Positions 10,469-19,240 of a stretch of 64,000 nt of DNA are shown here, piece by piece (position 1 is the stretch's first letter; each line of letters begins with the position of its first letter). The DNA is from Treponema denticola (GTDB lineage Bacteria; Spirochaetota; Spirochaetia; Treponematales; Treponemataceae), in NCBI RefSeq assembly GCF_024181405.1, contig NZ_CP051302.1, forward strand, positions 1-64,000, written 5' to 3'. The notes beneath the pieces were generated by a model, which was not told the origin of the DNA, searched no databases, and worked only from the letters and a program-made list of their open reading frames with translations. A program made the position numbers and the translations under genes.

Positions 10469-12259
10469 ATGCAAAATTTAAAAAGACTTTTATCGTATGC
10501 AAGAGGGCAAAGCCGGCTTTATCTGCTTGCCCTTATTTTTACGCTTTTTTCGCAAGTGATTGTTGCCATGCAGCCCCAGTTAATACGAATCACAATAGAC
10601 TCGGTAATAGGCGGAGCTGCCTTGCCGAAAGGTTTAATATCTCGGCTTGTTGCCTTGTTTAAAAATCACTTAACCGGAACAAGCGGTCTTATTGTGATGG
10701 CCTCCTTGGTAGTTGCTTTTTCACTTATAAGGGGCCTCTTTACATTCGGCAGAATAAATATAGCCAGTATTGCAACCGAGCGCTCAATAAAGACCCTTAG
10801 AAACAGGTTGTACAATCATATTCAGCTTCTTCCTTATTCTTATCATTCAAAGGCAGAAACCGGAAATTTGATTCAGCGATGTACTTCTGATGTTGAAACC
10901 ATCCGCTTGGCCCTGTATTCTCAGATAATGGACACTATAAGTGCCGTGTTTTTAATAATTTATACTATTTACCTGATGGCTCAATTAAACATAAGCCTGA
11001 TGCTTATCTCTTTTTGCATTATGCCTTTAACATTTTTTTCGTCGGTTATATTTTTTAAAAGAATTCAGAGTCAATTTAAAAAGGCAACAGAATATGAAGC
11101 CTCAATGACTACTGCGATACAGGAAAATTTAACCGGCATAAGAGTCGTAAAGGCTTTTACCCGCCATCAATACGAAATAGAAAAATTTATTAAACGGAGC
11201 GAAAGATACCGCAACCAGAATTTAAAGATCAACAACAGCTTTGCCGCCTTTTGGGCCTTTGCCGATTCTCTTTCGATTGCACAAGTTTTTGGGATAATCC
11301 TTTACGGAAGCCTTCTGGCCTACCGCAATGAGATAACGGCAGGCGATTTGGTCGCCTTTATTTCTTATACGGGAATGTTAATCTGGCCTGTCCGACGCTT
11401 AGGCCGTATCATAAGCAATATCGGTAAATCGTTTGTTTCGGCAAACCGTATTGAGGCTATTTTAAATGAAACGCCTGAAGATATTTTTCCGACAAACGAA
11501 AAGCCCGAAATTACCGGAAACATAGTTTTTGATTCCGTTTCGTTTTCTTATCCCGAAACTCAAAATCAAAAGATACTCGACAATGTTTCTTTTAGTATTA
11601 AAAGCGGACAGACCCTTGCAATCTTAGGGCCTACAGGTTCGGGAAAAAGCTCCCTTGTACATTTACTTGCCCGTCTTTATGAATATGATTCCGGTTCCAT
11701 CAAAATAGACGGAAAAGAATTAAACACGATAGACAAGGGCTGGATAAGGTCGCAGGTGGGGCTTATTTTGCAGGAGCCTTTTTTATACGGCAGAACAATT
11801 ATGGAAAACATCAAATTGGCTGTGCCCGGTATTTCGGATTCTTCGGCCCGTCACTTCTCAAAGGTCGCTTTTTTAGATGATGAAATAAATAAGTTTGAAA
11901 AAGGCTATGAAACATTGGTCGGAGAGCGTGGAGTATCTTTGTCGGGAGGGCAAAAACAAAGGCTTGCAATTGCCAGAACCTTAATAAAAGATTCTCCCGT
12001 TATTATTTTTGATGATTCCCTTTCGGCGGTGGATACTCAAACGGATATCAGCATCCGTTCCGCATTAAAGGAAGAAAAGGGGAACAAAACTATGATTATA
12101 ATTTCGCATAGAATTTCGACTATTTGCGATGCGGATAATATAATCGTTTTAGAAAACGGAAAGATAAGCCAAGAGGGAACCCATGAGGAGCTCATAGCTC
12201 AAGAAGGTTTATATAAGAGAATTTACGATATTCAAAGTGCTGTACAAGCTAGAGCGTAA
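10469..12259 (+). CDS. ABC exporter subunit 1 with non-canonical catalytic site
   Basis: A type IV ABC half-transporter: six membrane helices (about 1-320) joined to a nucleotide-binding domain. Walker A is GPTGSGKS near 387 and the signature is LSGGQ (491-495). The Walker B region reads VIIFDDS, so the usual catalytic Glu after Walker B (position 516) is Asp. The H-loop is ISHR. This is the pattern of the degenerate-site subunit in heterodimeric exporters such as TM287/288. The partner gene starts 17 bases downstream. Heterodimeric exporters of this class expel drugs, lipids or peptides; the cargo cannot be read from the sequence. Confidence 0.92.
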   Translation: MQNLKRLLSYARGQSRLYLLALIFTLFSQVIVAMQPQLIRITIDSVIGGAALPKGLISRLVALFKNHLTGTSGLIVMASLVVAFSLIRGLFTFGRINIASIATERSIKTLRNRLYNHIQLLPYSYHSKAETGNLIQRCTSDVETIRLALYSQIMDTISAVFLIIYTIYLMAQLNISLMLISFCIMPLTFFSSVIFFKRIQSQFKKATEYEASMTTAIQENLTGIRVVKAFTRHQYEIEKFIKRSERYRNQNLKINNSFAAFWAFADSLSIAQVFGIILYGSLLAYRNEITAGDLVAFISYTGMLIWPVRRLGRIISNIGKSFVSANRIEAILNETPEDIFPTNEKPEITGNIVFDSVSFSYPETQNQKILDNVSFSIKSGQTLAILGPTGSGKSSLVHLLARLYEYDSGSIKIDGKELNTIDKGWIRSQVGLILQEPFLYGRTIMENIKLAVPGISDSSARHFSKVAFLDDEINKFEKGYETLVGERGVSLSGGQKQRLAIARTLIKDSPVIIFDDSLSAVDTQTDISIRSALKEEKGNKTMIIISHRISTICDADNIIVLENGKISQEGTHEELIAQEGLYKRIYDIQSAVQARA

Positions 12260-12276
12260 TTTAAGGAAATAAAATT

Positions 12277-14106
12277 ATGGAAGATTTTGATATAGATAAA
12301 GGTAACGAGAAATTTAAAAGCGGGATATGGAAGAAGGTTCTAAAAGAATTCGGTTATTTTAAGGAGCTGCTGGTTCCGGGCATTCTTTTGGGCGGTCTGA
12401 CAGGAGCATTGGATGTTGTCCAGCCTAAGATGACCAAATATGTTCTAGACACCTTTGTAAAGGGGCGGGATTTAAGCAATTTTAATGCTTCAATCATTTT
12501 TACGGTAGTGTTCTTGCTGATTTCTGCAGCCTCTACTTTTTTCTTTATAAAATTTGTAGGCCATTTGGAAATAAAAATGTGCCACCGCTTGAGAACAAAG
12601 TGTTTTACAAAATTGCAGTCACTTTCTCTTTCTTTTTACGATAAAAATGCTGTCGGCTGGCTTATGTCAAGAATGTCCTCCGATATAAATAAATTATCCG
12701 GCATTGTCGCATGGGGTGCAACCGACCTATTTTGGGGTTTTTGTATGATGATGGCTGTAATAATTGCTATGCTTGGAGACAGCCCTCGGCTTGCTCTCAT
12801 AGGCTTACTGACCCTTCCCGTAATTGTGTTTTTTAGTATTTATCTGCGGGGTAAAATCTTAAAAGCACAAAGACGGGTGCGCAAAATAAATTCTCAATTG
12901 ACAGCCTCCTACAATGAGGATATTCAGGGTGCTAAGACTACCAAGACCTTGGTTCGTGAAGAACTTAACGCAAAAGAATTCTTGTCCAAAACCGAGGAGA
13001 TGAAAAAGGCATCTATCATGGGTATCTTAATTTCGTCTGTTCTTATGCCGACCGTTCAATTAATCGGCGCTGTCGGCACCGCCCTTATGATTGTGTATGG
13101 AGGAATTTCGGTTGTTTCGGGGGCTATTACGATGGGCTTGCTGGTTGCCTTTTTTTCTTATGTTACTCAGTTTAATGCTCCTTTAGCTGAAGCCGCCGAC
13201 CTCTTTGCCGAATTTATTTCGGCTCAGGCAGCAGCCGAGCGAATCTTCGGGCTTCTTGAAGAGGAGTCTGAAATTAAGGACAAGGATGAGGTTATAAAAA
13301 AATACGGTACAGCCATTTGTCCCACAGATGAAAAACGGCCGCCTATTAAGGGTAATGTAAAATTTGACGATGTTTCCTTTTGGTACAAGGAGGGAGAACC
13401 TGTATTAAGCGGTTTTAGCCTCGATGTTGAAGCGGGACAGACTATAGCCTTGGTCGGGGCTACGGGAGCCGGAAAATCTACCATTGTCAATCTTTTTTGC
13501 AGGTTTTATGAGCCCAAAAGCGGGCGCATCCTTGTAGACGGTATAGACTATACGGATATGCCCGAAAGCTGGATTCACGAAAACCTGGGCTATGTGCTTC
13601 AGTCTCCACATCTTTTTTCGGGAACGATTGCAGAAAATATCAGGTACGGAAAATTGGATGCAAGCGATGAAGAAATTATCGAAGCTGCAAAGTTGGTAGA
13701 TGCCCATGATTTTATAGTTAAAATGGAAAAGGGTTATGATACGGAAGTCGGAGAAGGCGGAAGCCTTCTTTCCACAGGACAAAAGCAGCTTGTTTCTTTT
13801 GCCCGCACCTTGGTAAGAAACCCGCGTCTTTTTGTTTTGGATGAAGCGACTTCTTCGATAGATACCGAAACCGAACAAAAAATTCAGAGTGCCATTACGA
13901 CCGTATTGTCGGGACGCACCTCCTTTGTTGTGGCTCATAGATTATCGACAATAAGAAATGCAGATAAGATAATTGTTGTTGAAGGCGGAAAAATGATTGA
14001 ATGCGGTAATCATGATGAGCTGATGAAGCAAAAAGGCCATTATTATGAGCTTTATACCCATCAATTTATCAGTGAAGAGCAAAGGTCCTTAAACATAAAT
14101 AGTTAA
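12277..14106 (+). CDS. ABC exporter subunit 2 with degenerate signature motif
   Basis: Second half-transporter of the pair (609 residues): a basic N-terminal region, six membrane helices (about 30-330), then a nucleotide-binding domain with Walker A GATGAGKS near 394, Walker B FVLDEAT with the catalytic Glu523 present, and H-loop VAHR. Its signature motif is LSTGQ (498-502) rather than LSGGQ. In a head-to-tail dimer this altered signature would face the Walker motifs of subunit 1, which lack the catalytic Glu, so both faults fall in one ATP site and the other site stays canonical. The short spacing to the first gene supports co-translation. Confidence 0.92.
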   Translation: MEDFDIDKGNEKFKSGIWKKVLKEFGYFKELLVPGILLGGLTGALDVVQPKMTKYVLDTFVKGRDLSNFNASIIFTVVFLLISAASTFFFIKFVGHLEIKMCHRLRTKCFTKLQSLSLSFYDKNAVGWLMSRMSSDINKLSGIVAWGATDLFWGFCMMMAVIIAMLGDSPRLALIGLLTLPVIVFFSIYLRGKILKAQRRVRKINSQLTASYNEDIQGAKTTKTLVREELNAKEFLSKTEEMKKASIMGILISSVLMPTVQLIGAVGTALMIVYGGISVVSGAITMGLLVAFFSYVTQFNAPLAEAADLFAEFISAQAAAERIFGLLEEESEIKDKDEVIKKYGTAICPTDEKRPPIKGNVKFDDVSFWYKEGEPVLSGFSLDVEAGQTIALVGATGAGKSTIVNLFCRFYEPKSGRILVDGIDYTDMPESWIHENLGYVLQSPHLFSGTIAENIRYGKLDASDEEIIEAAKLVDAHDFIVKMEKGYDTEVGEGGSLLSTGQKQLVSFARTLVRNPRLFVLDEATSSIDTETEQKIQSAITTVLSGRTSFVVAHRLSTIRNADKIIVVEGGKMIECGNHDELMKQKGHYYELYTHQFISEEQRSLNINS

Positions 14107-14123
14107 AATTATCCTCATTGCTG

Positions 14124-14152
14124 TTGTCTTTTTGCAATTATAGGTGTATAAT
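14124..14152 (+). promoter_or_regulatory. Candidate promoter of the lipoprotein-PspC gene pair
   Basis: TTGTCT (14124-14129) and TATAAT (14147-14152) are spaced by 17 bases, 21 bases before the lipoprotein start. The -10 box is a perfect consensus match. Confidence 0.6.
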
Positions 14153-14172
14153 AGAAAGAGGAGGAATTGAAA

Positions 14173-15117
14173 ATGCAAAAACTCTACTCGAAAATATTTA
14201 TCGCAATTTTATGCACGGCTCTTGTTTTAGGCTGTAAATCGACTCCGAAGCAGGCTTCTGATGCTCCATCAGGGCCCGGACAGATATCCGTTAATTCGGT
14301 TACATGGATGATAGAAAGATTGGATCCTTCAATATGGAATGGAACGCTTAAAGGCAATGGCGAGATGTTTATAAGCTTTTTTATCAATTATGAAGGATCT
14401 TTTAATACAAATTATGTCCAAAAACTTTTAGTTGAATCCCCTGTCGATATGTGGATATTAAATTCTTCTCAGCTTGAAAAGATAACCGAAATTGATGACA
14501 AGGCTAAGATTGCATCCGTAAAACGCCTTCAATGCGGGGAAGGATCAGGTTCCGTTGCTCTCGGAAAGTGGAAATTCACTCTTACAGATAGGAACGGCAA
14601 TAAGTATGAGCAGGTTCTGGATATTACCGGTTTTGAAAAGAAAGCTCAAGATAAAACAGGTGAAGCCAAGGCTGAAGAAGGAAACCTTACTTCTGCTGAA
14701 ACGGCTCCGGCAAATATCAAAATGATAGTTCCTCAATCTTCGTCAAAGAATGAGATAGCCGCTCTTTCGGTTCCTGTAATCAAATCGGTTTCAAAGGATT
14801 CCGATTCGATAGAAATTTTCTTTTCGGTAAATGATGAACGCGTAAAAAACGGATATTTTTGGTTTGATGTGCCGGGAGAAAAATACTATAAAGATTCCGG
14901 TTCTATGATAGATGCATCGGGAAAGCCTGTAAACGGATGCAGAGCTTTTTCAAAGGATGGAAAGGAATGCCGCTATATTCTGCGCAAGGATGATTCCAAT
15001 TCCGATTGGTTTAATAAGATAACCGCCTGTTTCTTTGTTGTATCCGATACAAACAGGGTTTCTTCTCCTTGGGAAGAGAGAAACAGAACCGTAAGTGCCA
15101 AGGCTGAAGTTAAATAA
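14173..15117 (+). CDS. Hypothetical lipoprotein
   Basis: The 314-residue product begins with a lipoprotein signal peptide ending in the lipobox LVLGC (Cys near 21), so it should be lipid-anchored to the inner or outer membrane. The ATG at 14173 has AGGAGG 8 bases upstream; an in-frame TTG two codons earlier is too close to that site. The mature part has two beta-rich halves separated by a Lys/Glu/Ala-rich linker (about 155-180). I recognise no named domain. It has its own promoter and is followed 23 bases later by a PspC-domain gene, perhaps in the same transcript. Confidence 0.7.
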   Translation: MQKLYSKIFIAILCTALVLGCKSTPKQASDAPSGPGQISVNSVTWMIERLDPSIWNGTLKGNGEMFISFFINYEGSFNTNYVQKLLVESPVDMWILNSSQLEKITEIDDKAKIASVKRLQCGEGSGSVALGKWKFTLTDRNGNKYEQVLDITGFEKKAQDKTGEAKAEEGNLTSAETAPANIKMIVPQSSSKNEIAALSVPVIKSVSKDSDSIEIFFSVNDERVKNGYFWFDVPGEKYYKDSGSMIDASGKPVNGCRAFSKDGKECRYILRKDDSNSDWFNKITACFFVVSDTNRVSSPWEERNRTVSAKAEVK

Positions 15118-15140
15118 ATTTACATGTTTACGAGGAAAAG

Positions 15141-15374
15141 ATGAAAAAGAGATTATGCAAATCATCAAGGGATAAAAAAATTTTAGGAGTTTGTGCGGGC
15201 CTTGCCGAGTATCTTGGTGTTGACCCTGTTTTGATAAGACTCCTGTGGATTATATTTGCCTTAGTTGTGGGTTCAGGAATCATTGTTTACATAATAGCGG
15301 CTATTATTATGCCCTATGATACGGAAGTTAAGGATGATGATGATGAGTCTTATGAATATGCCCCTCGTGATTGA
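15141..15374 (+). CDS. PspC-domain small membrane protein
   Basis: A 77-residue protein that is almost entirely one PspC domain: a basic start (KKRLCKSSRDKKILGVCAGL), the conserved AEYLGVDPVLIRLLWI segment, a hydrophobic membrane helix (about 32-55), the motif YIIAAIIMPYD, then a very acidic tail. In other bacteria PspC proteins sense envelope stress and act with PspA-type systems. No PspA or PspF gene is seen nearby. CGAGGAAAAG precedes the ATG. A strong hairpin terminator follows the stop. Confidence 0.85.
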   Translation: MKKRLCKSSRDKKILGVCAGLAEYLGVDPVLIRLLWIIFALVVGSGIIVYIIAAIIMPYDTEVKDDDDESYEYAPRD

Positions 15375-15396
15375 TTGAATTTATAACTGTTAAAGC

Positions 15397-15425
15397 AAAA
15401 AGCTGCCGATAAAGGCAGCTTTTTT
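15397..15425. terminator. Bidirectional intrinsic terminator
   Basis: The arms AAAAAGCTGCC (15397-15407) and GGCAGCTTTTT (from 15414) pair perfectly around a 6-base loop and are followed by a T run on the plus strand. The A run on the left becomes a T run for minus-strand transcripts. It sits between the convergent PspC-domain and hydrolase genes, so it probably ends both. Confidence 0.85.
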
Positions 15426-16440
15426 ATTTTAAATTACGCGAATCATAGCTTGGATAGGCTTCGTGCTCTCTATGTGTTTCGGTATAAAGAAAGTCCTTAA
15501 TGTTCTTAAAAAGAATATCTTCCTTCTTAAATAATCCTATTTTTTCTTTTTTCCCTTTTAAGAAAGTGTCAAACCAAGATACCGTTAATTCTGTATAACG
15601 TTTGAATATTTTTTCGTCATATCCCCCTACAAAAGGTGCTTTATAAATATCCAGGGCTCCATTATGTTTTACATCTTTAAATGATAAAAAGCAGGCAGGA
15701 TTTTCTTTGTTTAGATTTTTAAAAAAGCGGTATGTTTTTTCAGGGTAGGCCGTTATATCGGCTTCAGAGGTTAAAAACAGAACGGCGCCCTTAATTTGCA
15801 AAAATGTATCGCCTAGGTCTTCATTGGCGCTTCCTACAGTTTCTATAAGATAGGAAGACCCGTTATAAGCATGAATTGCTGCAACAGCTTTAACTTGCGG
15901 CATAAAATTGGCGTAATACAGTGAGGCTGCTCCTCCCATTGAATGAGCCAATAAGCCTATATTTTCCGTATCGATTAGTCCATATAGGCTGTGTTCCGGA
16001 TCTTCTGTTTTTTCTTTTATCAGTTCGTAGGCTGAAGAAAAAGCAGGAAGCCAATCTTTAGGAAGTGCTTGTTTTTTAGATGTAAAAACTGCAACTGCAT
16101 AACCGTTTGAGGCAAGGTAACGGCCTATAGATAAAAAGGCATATTTTGAATTATTCCAGCCATGAGTGATTAAGATGAGAGGATATTTCCCTTCTTTTTT
16201 AGGAATGTAAACAGTAATCTGTCCTTTTAAATTTATATTGTCGGAAAGACTTTTATCTATAAGGTTGTCTTGTACTAATTCTTTATAGACATGATTAAAT
16301 CCTATACGTTTTTCGTCATTATAAGCTTTTAGATCATAAGGTCCTTGAAAAGCCTGACTTCTTTTATTTGCATTGAAGTGCAAACACGATGTATTCAATA
16401 ATAATACTAATACTAAAATAATGTTTTTTTTGATTCTCAT
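15424..16440 (-). CDS. Alpha/beta-hydrolase lipoprotein
   Basis: A 338-residue secreted hydrolase. The N-terminus is a lipoprotein signal ending in LLNTSC (Cys near 19). The body has the alpha/beta-hydrolase features: a substrate-entry strand (YPLILITHGWNN), the nucleophile elbow AHSMGG, and a late acid and histidine region (TSEADITAYP, then DVKHNGALD). The layout resembles the dienelactone hydrolase, acetyl-xylan esterase and platelet-activating-factor acetylhydrolase relatives; the substrate cannot be named. It is next to another hydrolase gene, pip, on the same strand with a 51-base gap, so the two may share a transcript. Confidence 0.8.
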   Translation of the reverse strand: MRIKKNIILVLVLLLNTSCLHFNANKRSQAFQGPYDLKAYNDEKRIGFNHVYKELVQDNLIDKSLSDNINLKGQITVYIPKKEGKYPLILITHGWNNSKYAFLSIGRYLASNGYAVAVFTSKKQALPKDWLPAFSSAYELIKEKTEDPEHSLYGLIDTENIGLLAHSMGGAASLYYANFMPQVKAVAAIHAYNGSSYLIETVGSANEDLGDTFLQIKGAVLFLTSEADITAYPEKTYRFFKNLNKENPACFLSFKDVKHNGALDIYKAPFVGGYDEKIFKRYTELTVSWFDTFLKGKKEKIGLFKKEDILFKNIKDFLYTETHREHEAYPSYDSRNLK

Positions 16441-16491
16441 TACTTTTTCCCGCGTTTAAAATTTTCTTACTGTTTTTGTAATAAAAACCGA

Positions 16492-17433
16492 TTAAAAGAA
16501 TTTTTTATGGTCTTCTGCAGCTCTTACAAGGCCGTCTACCAGTCCCGGTTCCATGCTGGAGTGTCCTCCGAATAAGACAATGTTTAAATTCGATTTGGGT
16601 AATTTTTTATGCAGTTTATAAGCGGAGAAGGGCGGACAGTCCATATCGTACCTTCCTTGCATGATAGTGCAGGGGAGGTCTTTAATCTTATCGCAGTTGT
16701 TTAGGATATAATTATCATCCTTAAAAAAGCACTTGTGTAAAAAGTAATGACATTCAGCCTTGGCCATAGCGAGGGCTTCTTCATCACTCATATCATAGAC
16801 AGCCGGAAAGAGACGCACGAGGGCCGATTCCCAGCGGCTCCACTTATGGGCAGCTTCAAGCGAAAGTTTTTTATCTTCTCCAAAAAGGCGTTTTGAATAC
16901 GCTCTTACCAAGGAGCTTCTTTCTTCCAGCGGAATAAAATTTTGGTAGGCTTCAAAATCTTCAGGGAAGAATTTGGAAGCTCCGCCTTCTTCGTAAATCC
17001 AGTCTATTTCTTCTTGCGTTCCTAAAAAGATTCCTCGTAGGATTATAGATACAACCTTATCGGGGTGAGCGATTGCATATATTAGAGCGAGGGTACTTCC
17101 CCAGCTTCCGCCGAAGACCATCCATTTTTTAATATTTAGATGTTCCCGTAATTTTTCTATATCTTCAATTAGATTTTCCGATTTGTTTTCTTTCATCTCG
17201 CAAGGAGGTAAACTTTTTCCTGCTCCCCTCTGATCGAATAAAACTATTCGGTAAAATTTGGGATCAAAATACTGGCTTGCAACGGGAATGCAGCCGCCTC
17301 CGGGGCCTCCGTGTAAAAAAACTACGGGCTTACCATTGGGGTTACCGTATTGGGCATAATAAATACTGTGAATATCCGAGACCTTTAAAAAGCCTTCATC
17401 AAAAAGCGGTGTTTTTTCATATAAAATTTTCAT
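16492..17433 (-). CDS. pip: Proline iminopeptidase (S33 family)
   Basis: Removes N-terminal proline from peptides, which suits an organism that lives on peptides and amino acids; a proline iminopeptidase activity has been described biochemically in T. denticola. The 313-residue length fits the family. I see the oxyanion motif HGGPGGG near 41, DQRGAGKS near 67, the nucleophile in GGSWGS (Ser110), a late Asp region (GRYDMDCPP) and the final histidine in FGGHSS. There is no signal peptide, so it should be cytoplasmic. AGAGGT precedes the ATG. The divergent TetR gene begins about 120 bases away. Confidence 0.93.
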   Translation of the reverse strand: MKILYEKTPLFDEGFLKVSDIHSIYYAQYGNPNGKPVVFLHGGPGGGCIPVASQYFDPKFYRIVLFDQRGAGKSLPPCEMKENKSENLIEDIEKLREHLNIKKWMVFGGSWGSTLALIYAIAHPDKVVSIILRGIFLGTQEEIDWIYEEGGASKFFPEDFEAYQNFIPLEERSSLVRAYSKRLFGEDKKLSLEAAHKWSRWESALVRLFPAVYDMSDEEALAMAKAECHYFLHKCFFKDDNYILNNCDKIKDLPCTIMQGRYDMDCPPFSAYKLHKKLPKSNLNIVLFGGHSSMEPGLVDGLVRAAEDHKKFF

Positions 17434-17511
17434 AGATTACCTCTTATACTAAAACTTATGATAGCTTTTTTGTTGCGGAATTTCAAGATACCATATGATG
17501 ATAGATTTTTT

Positions 17512-17540
17512 TTGACTTGAATAATTTTTGCTTTTATATT
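17512..17540 (+). promoter_or_regulatory. Candidate promoter of the TetR regulator
   Basis: TTGACT (17512-17517) and TATATT (17535-17540) are separated by 17 bases. The predicted start of transcription falls only a few bases before the ATG at 17553, so the leader would be very short. Confidence 0.5.
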
Positions 17541-17552
17541 ACACTGAGAGAA

Positions 17553-18182
17553 ATGCCTAAAAAAACTTTTTTAAATTTACCGCAAGAAAAACAGCAACGG
17601 ATACTCGAAACATGTAAAAAGGAATTTGAAGAGAAGCCCCTTTTTCAGGCAAGTGTTTCGGATATTGTAAATACCCTGGGCATTGCCCGCGGCAGTTTCT
17701 ATCAGTATTTTGAAAATTTGGAAGAATGTTTTTTTACGATTTTAAGTTCCGAAAATATGGATGTCCATGCTCTTTTTCAGGGCGCTTTAATAGAAAACGA
17801 TAACGATTTTTTTAATGCCCTTTTAAGATATGGCGAGGTTCTTTCAAAGGAGCTTTATAAGCCGTCAAAGCGCAATTTATATCGAAACCGCTTTCTTTAT
17901 TGGACTCCCGACTTGGATAAAGCTTGGCTTGAATACAGAAAAAAATATCTTCAAACCGAAAAGGTTGCCGAAATGGAAAAGATATATTTTTCAAATCTAA
18001 AAAAAAGCTCTCTTTCCCTTTCAACTTATGAAGATATAAAGGAACTTATAGAATACACCAAGGCCATTGTTCATAATCTTATATCCCGCTCCTTTATCGA
18101 AAACTGGGAACCGGAAGAATTTATAGAGCACTTTCAAAAACAAACAATGTGGATGAAAAACGGACTTAAGAGCGGGAATTAA
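17553..18182 (+). CDS. TetR-family transcriptional regulator
   Basis: A 209-residue repressor-like protein. Residues about 1-55 form the TetR helix-turn-helix: LPQEKQQRILETCKKEF, then VSDIVNTLGIARGSFYQYFENLEECF. The remainder is an all-helical ligand domain with no named relative that I can see. The ATG at 17553 follows GAGAGAA; an upstream TTG would overlap the predicted promoter. It lies between pip and a lipoprotein gene. The nearest palindromes suitable for a TetR dimer are those in the promoter at 19175-19229, about 1 kb downstream; none lies at its own promoter. That link is inference. Confidence 0.85.
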   Translation: MPKKTFLNLPQEKQQRILETCKKEFEEKPLFQASVSDIVNTLGIARGSFYQYFENLEECFFTILSSENMDVHALFQGALIENDNDFFNALLRYGEVLSKELYKPSKRNLYRNRFLYWTPDLDKAWLEYRKKYLQTEKVAEMEKIYFSNLKKSSLSLSTYEDIKELIEYTKAIVHNLISRSFIENWEPEEFIEHFQKQTMWMKNGLKSGN

Positions 18183-18186
18183 CTTC

Positions 18187-19041
18187 TTATTCCTTATACG
18201 CTTCTAATTCTATAAGCTCATTGTTTTCCATGATAAAAGGTTTTGCCGTATCTTCGTCTTGGTAATATTTATATTTCAAAAAGAGGTAATTATAGCAATC
18301 TTCTTTTTTGGCAAATTTTACGGCTTGAAAGGGTTCGGAAAAAGAAAGTTTTTCTACAAATAGGAATGTGTCCTTGTTTTGCAGCAATACGCCTGTGTGA
18401 CCTACAAAAAGAAAGTCTCCGTCCAAGTTATCATGCAGAACAACCGAAAGCATTTTTGCATTTTTATCGAATCTTGTGTTTGCAAAATGTTCTTTCATCT
18501 TTTGGGCATGAATGAGGATATCCTTTGTATTTTCGGTTTTTACCCTTGAAAATAATTGTTTAAACCTTTCAGTATCGTTATCATTAAATATTTTCCCTAC
18601 GGAGATAGCTTCATTATCCATAAATAAAAGAGCATCATCGATAGGGGCTTTTTTAATTTCAATATTATCCTTTAAAAGCATAAAGGCGTTTATCCTGCAA
18701 TTTGTTCCGATAAAATTGCCTTTTTTAGATTTCCATAATTCGTCTATTTTTTGCTCATCATATTCCGGCGGCTCTTTTTCAAAGCCCTTTGTCAAGCCGG
18801 TTTTTTCTATTGTTTCATTATAGTCGATAACTCCTCTTATAAAGGCTTCCGCATTTTTATTTTTCAAATGCGAATTCAAAACAGCTTGAACTTCTTTTAT
18901 ACTCTCATCGTCGCTCATGTTCGAAAATAAGGGTTTTTCGTCTTGTACCTCATTTTGAATTGTAAGACATTCTTTTGTATCATTGTTTTTTTGACATGAT
19001 ACAATGAGCATTACCATAAGAACTGTTAATATTTTTTTCAT
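18187..19041 (-). CDS. Lipoprotein, probably DUF4300 family
   Basis: A 284-residue lipoprotein with lipobox MLIVSC (Cys near 16). The mature protein contains the phrase GTNCRINAFMLLKDNI and a later strand-rich region (LSVVLHDNLDGDFLFVGHTGVLL), which match my memory of the uncharacterised DUF4300 lipoproteins of Firmicutes and Treponema; that family name is recalled, not checked. The function is unknown. It converges with the TetR gene (4 bases between stops), and its start faces the operator-bearing promoter of the next gene. Confidence 0.6.
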   Translation of the reverse strand: MKKILTVLMVMLIVSCQKNNDTKECLTIQNEVQDEKPLFSNMSDDESIKEVQAVLNSHLKNKNAEAFIRGVIDYNETIEKTGLTKGFEKEPPEYDEQKIDELWKSKKGNFIGTNCRINAFMLLKDNIEIKKAPIDDALLFMDNEAISVGKIFNDNDTERFKQLFSRVKTENTKDILIHAQKMKEHFANTRFDKNAKMLSVVLHDNLDGDFLFVGHTGVLLQNKDTFLFVEKLSFSEPFQAVKFAKKEDCYNYLFLKYKYYQDEDTAKPFIMENNELIELEAYKE

Positions 19042-19174
19042 TATTGTCTCCTGAGTGTAGGTTTAAGCTTCCCTTCTTAAAACCAGTTTTGGTTCGGCAT
19101 ATTATGCGAGTATATAATATTTTTGTTTTTTAGTATATTGCGTAATATTTTTTAAAATAAATTTAAAAAACCTC

Positions 19175-19203
19175 TTGACAAAATGACGGCGTGTCATTAT
19201 ATT
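19175..19203 (+). promoter_or_regulatory. Strong promoter with an embedded operator
   Basis: A perfect -35 TTGACA (19175-19180) and -10 TATATT (19198-19203) are spaced by exactly 17 bases. A perfect palindrome fills the spacer, so a bound repressor would block RNA polymerase. Confidence 0.75.
19182..19198. promoter_or_regulatory. Palindromic operator 1 (TetR type)
   Basis: AATGACGGCGTGTCATT: 6-base arms in perfect inverted symmetry around 5 bases, lying between the -35 and -10 boxes. Size and symmetry fit a TetR-family dimer. The nearby TetR gene is the obvious candidate, but this is inference. Confidence 0.7.
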
Positions 19204-19212
19204 GTTCTAAAT

Positions 19213-19229
19213 AATGACAGTATGTCATT
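19213..19229. promoter_or_regulatory. Palindromic operator 2 (TetR type)
   Basis: AATGACAGTATGTCATT: the same 6-base arms as operator 1, with its centre 31 bases (about three DNA turns) downstream, overlapping the predicted transcription start and ending just before the AAGGAG ribosome site. Two sites on one DNA face suggest cooperative binding. Confidence 0.7.
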
Positions 19230-19240
19230 AAGGAGTTTTT

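Noticed and set aside
17434..17552. Operator for the TetR protein between pip and the TetR gene
   Set aside because: I searched this gap for the AATGAC/GTCATT arms or another perfect palindrome and found none, so autoregulation is not supported.
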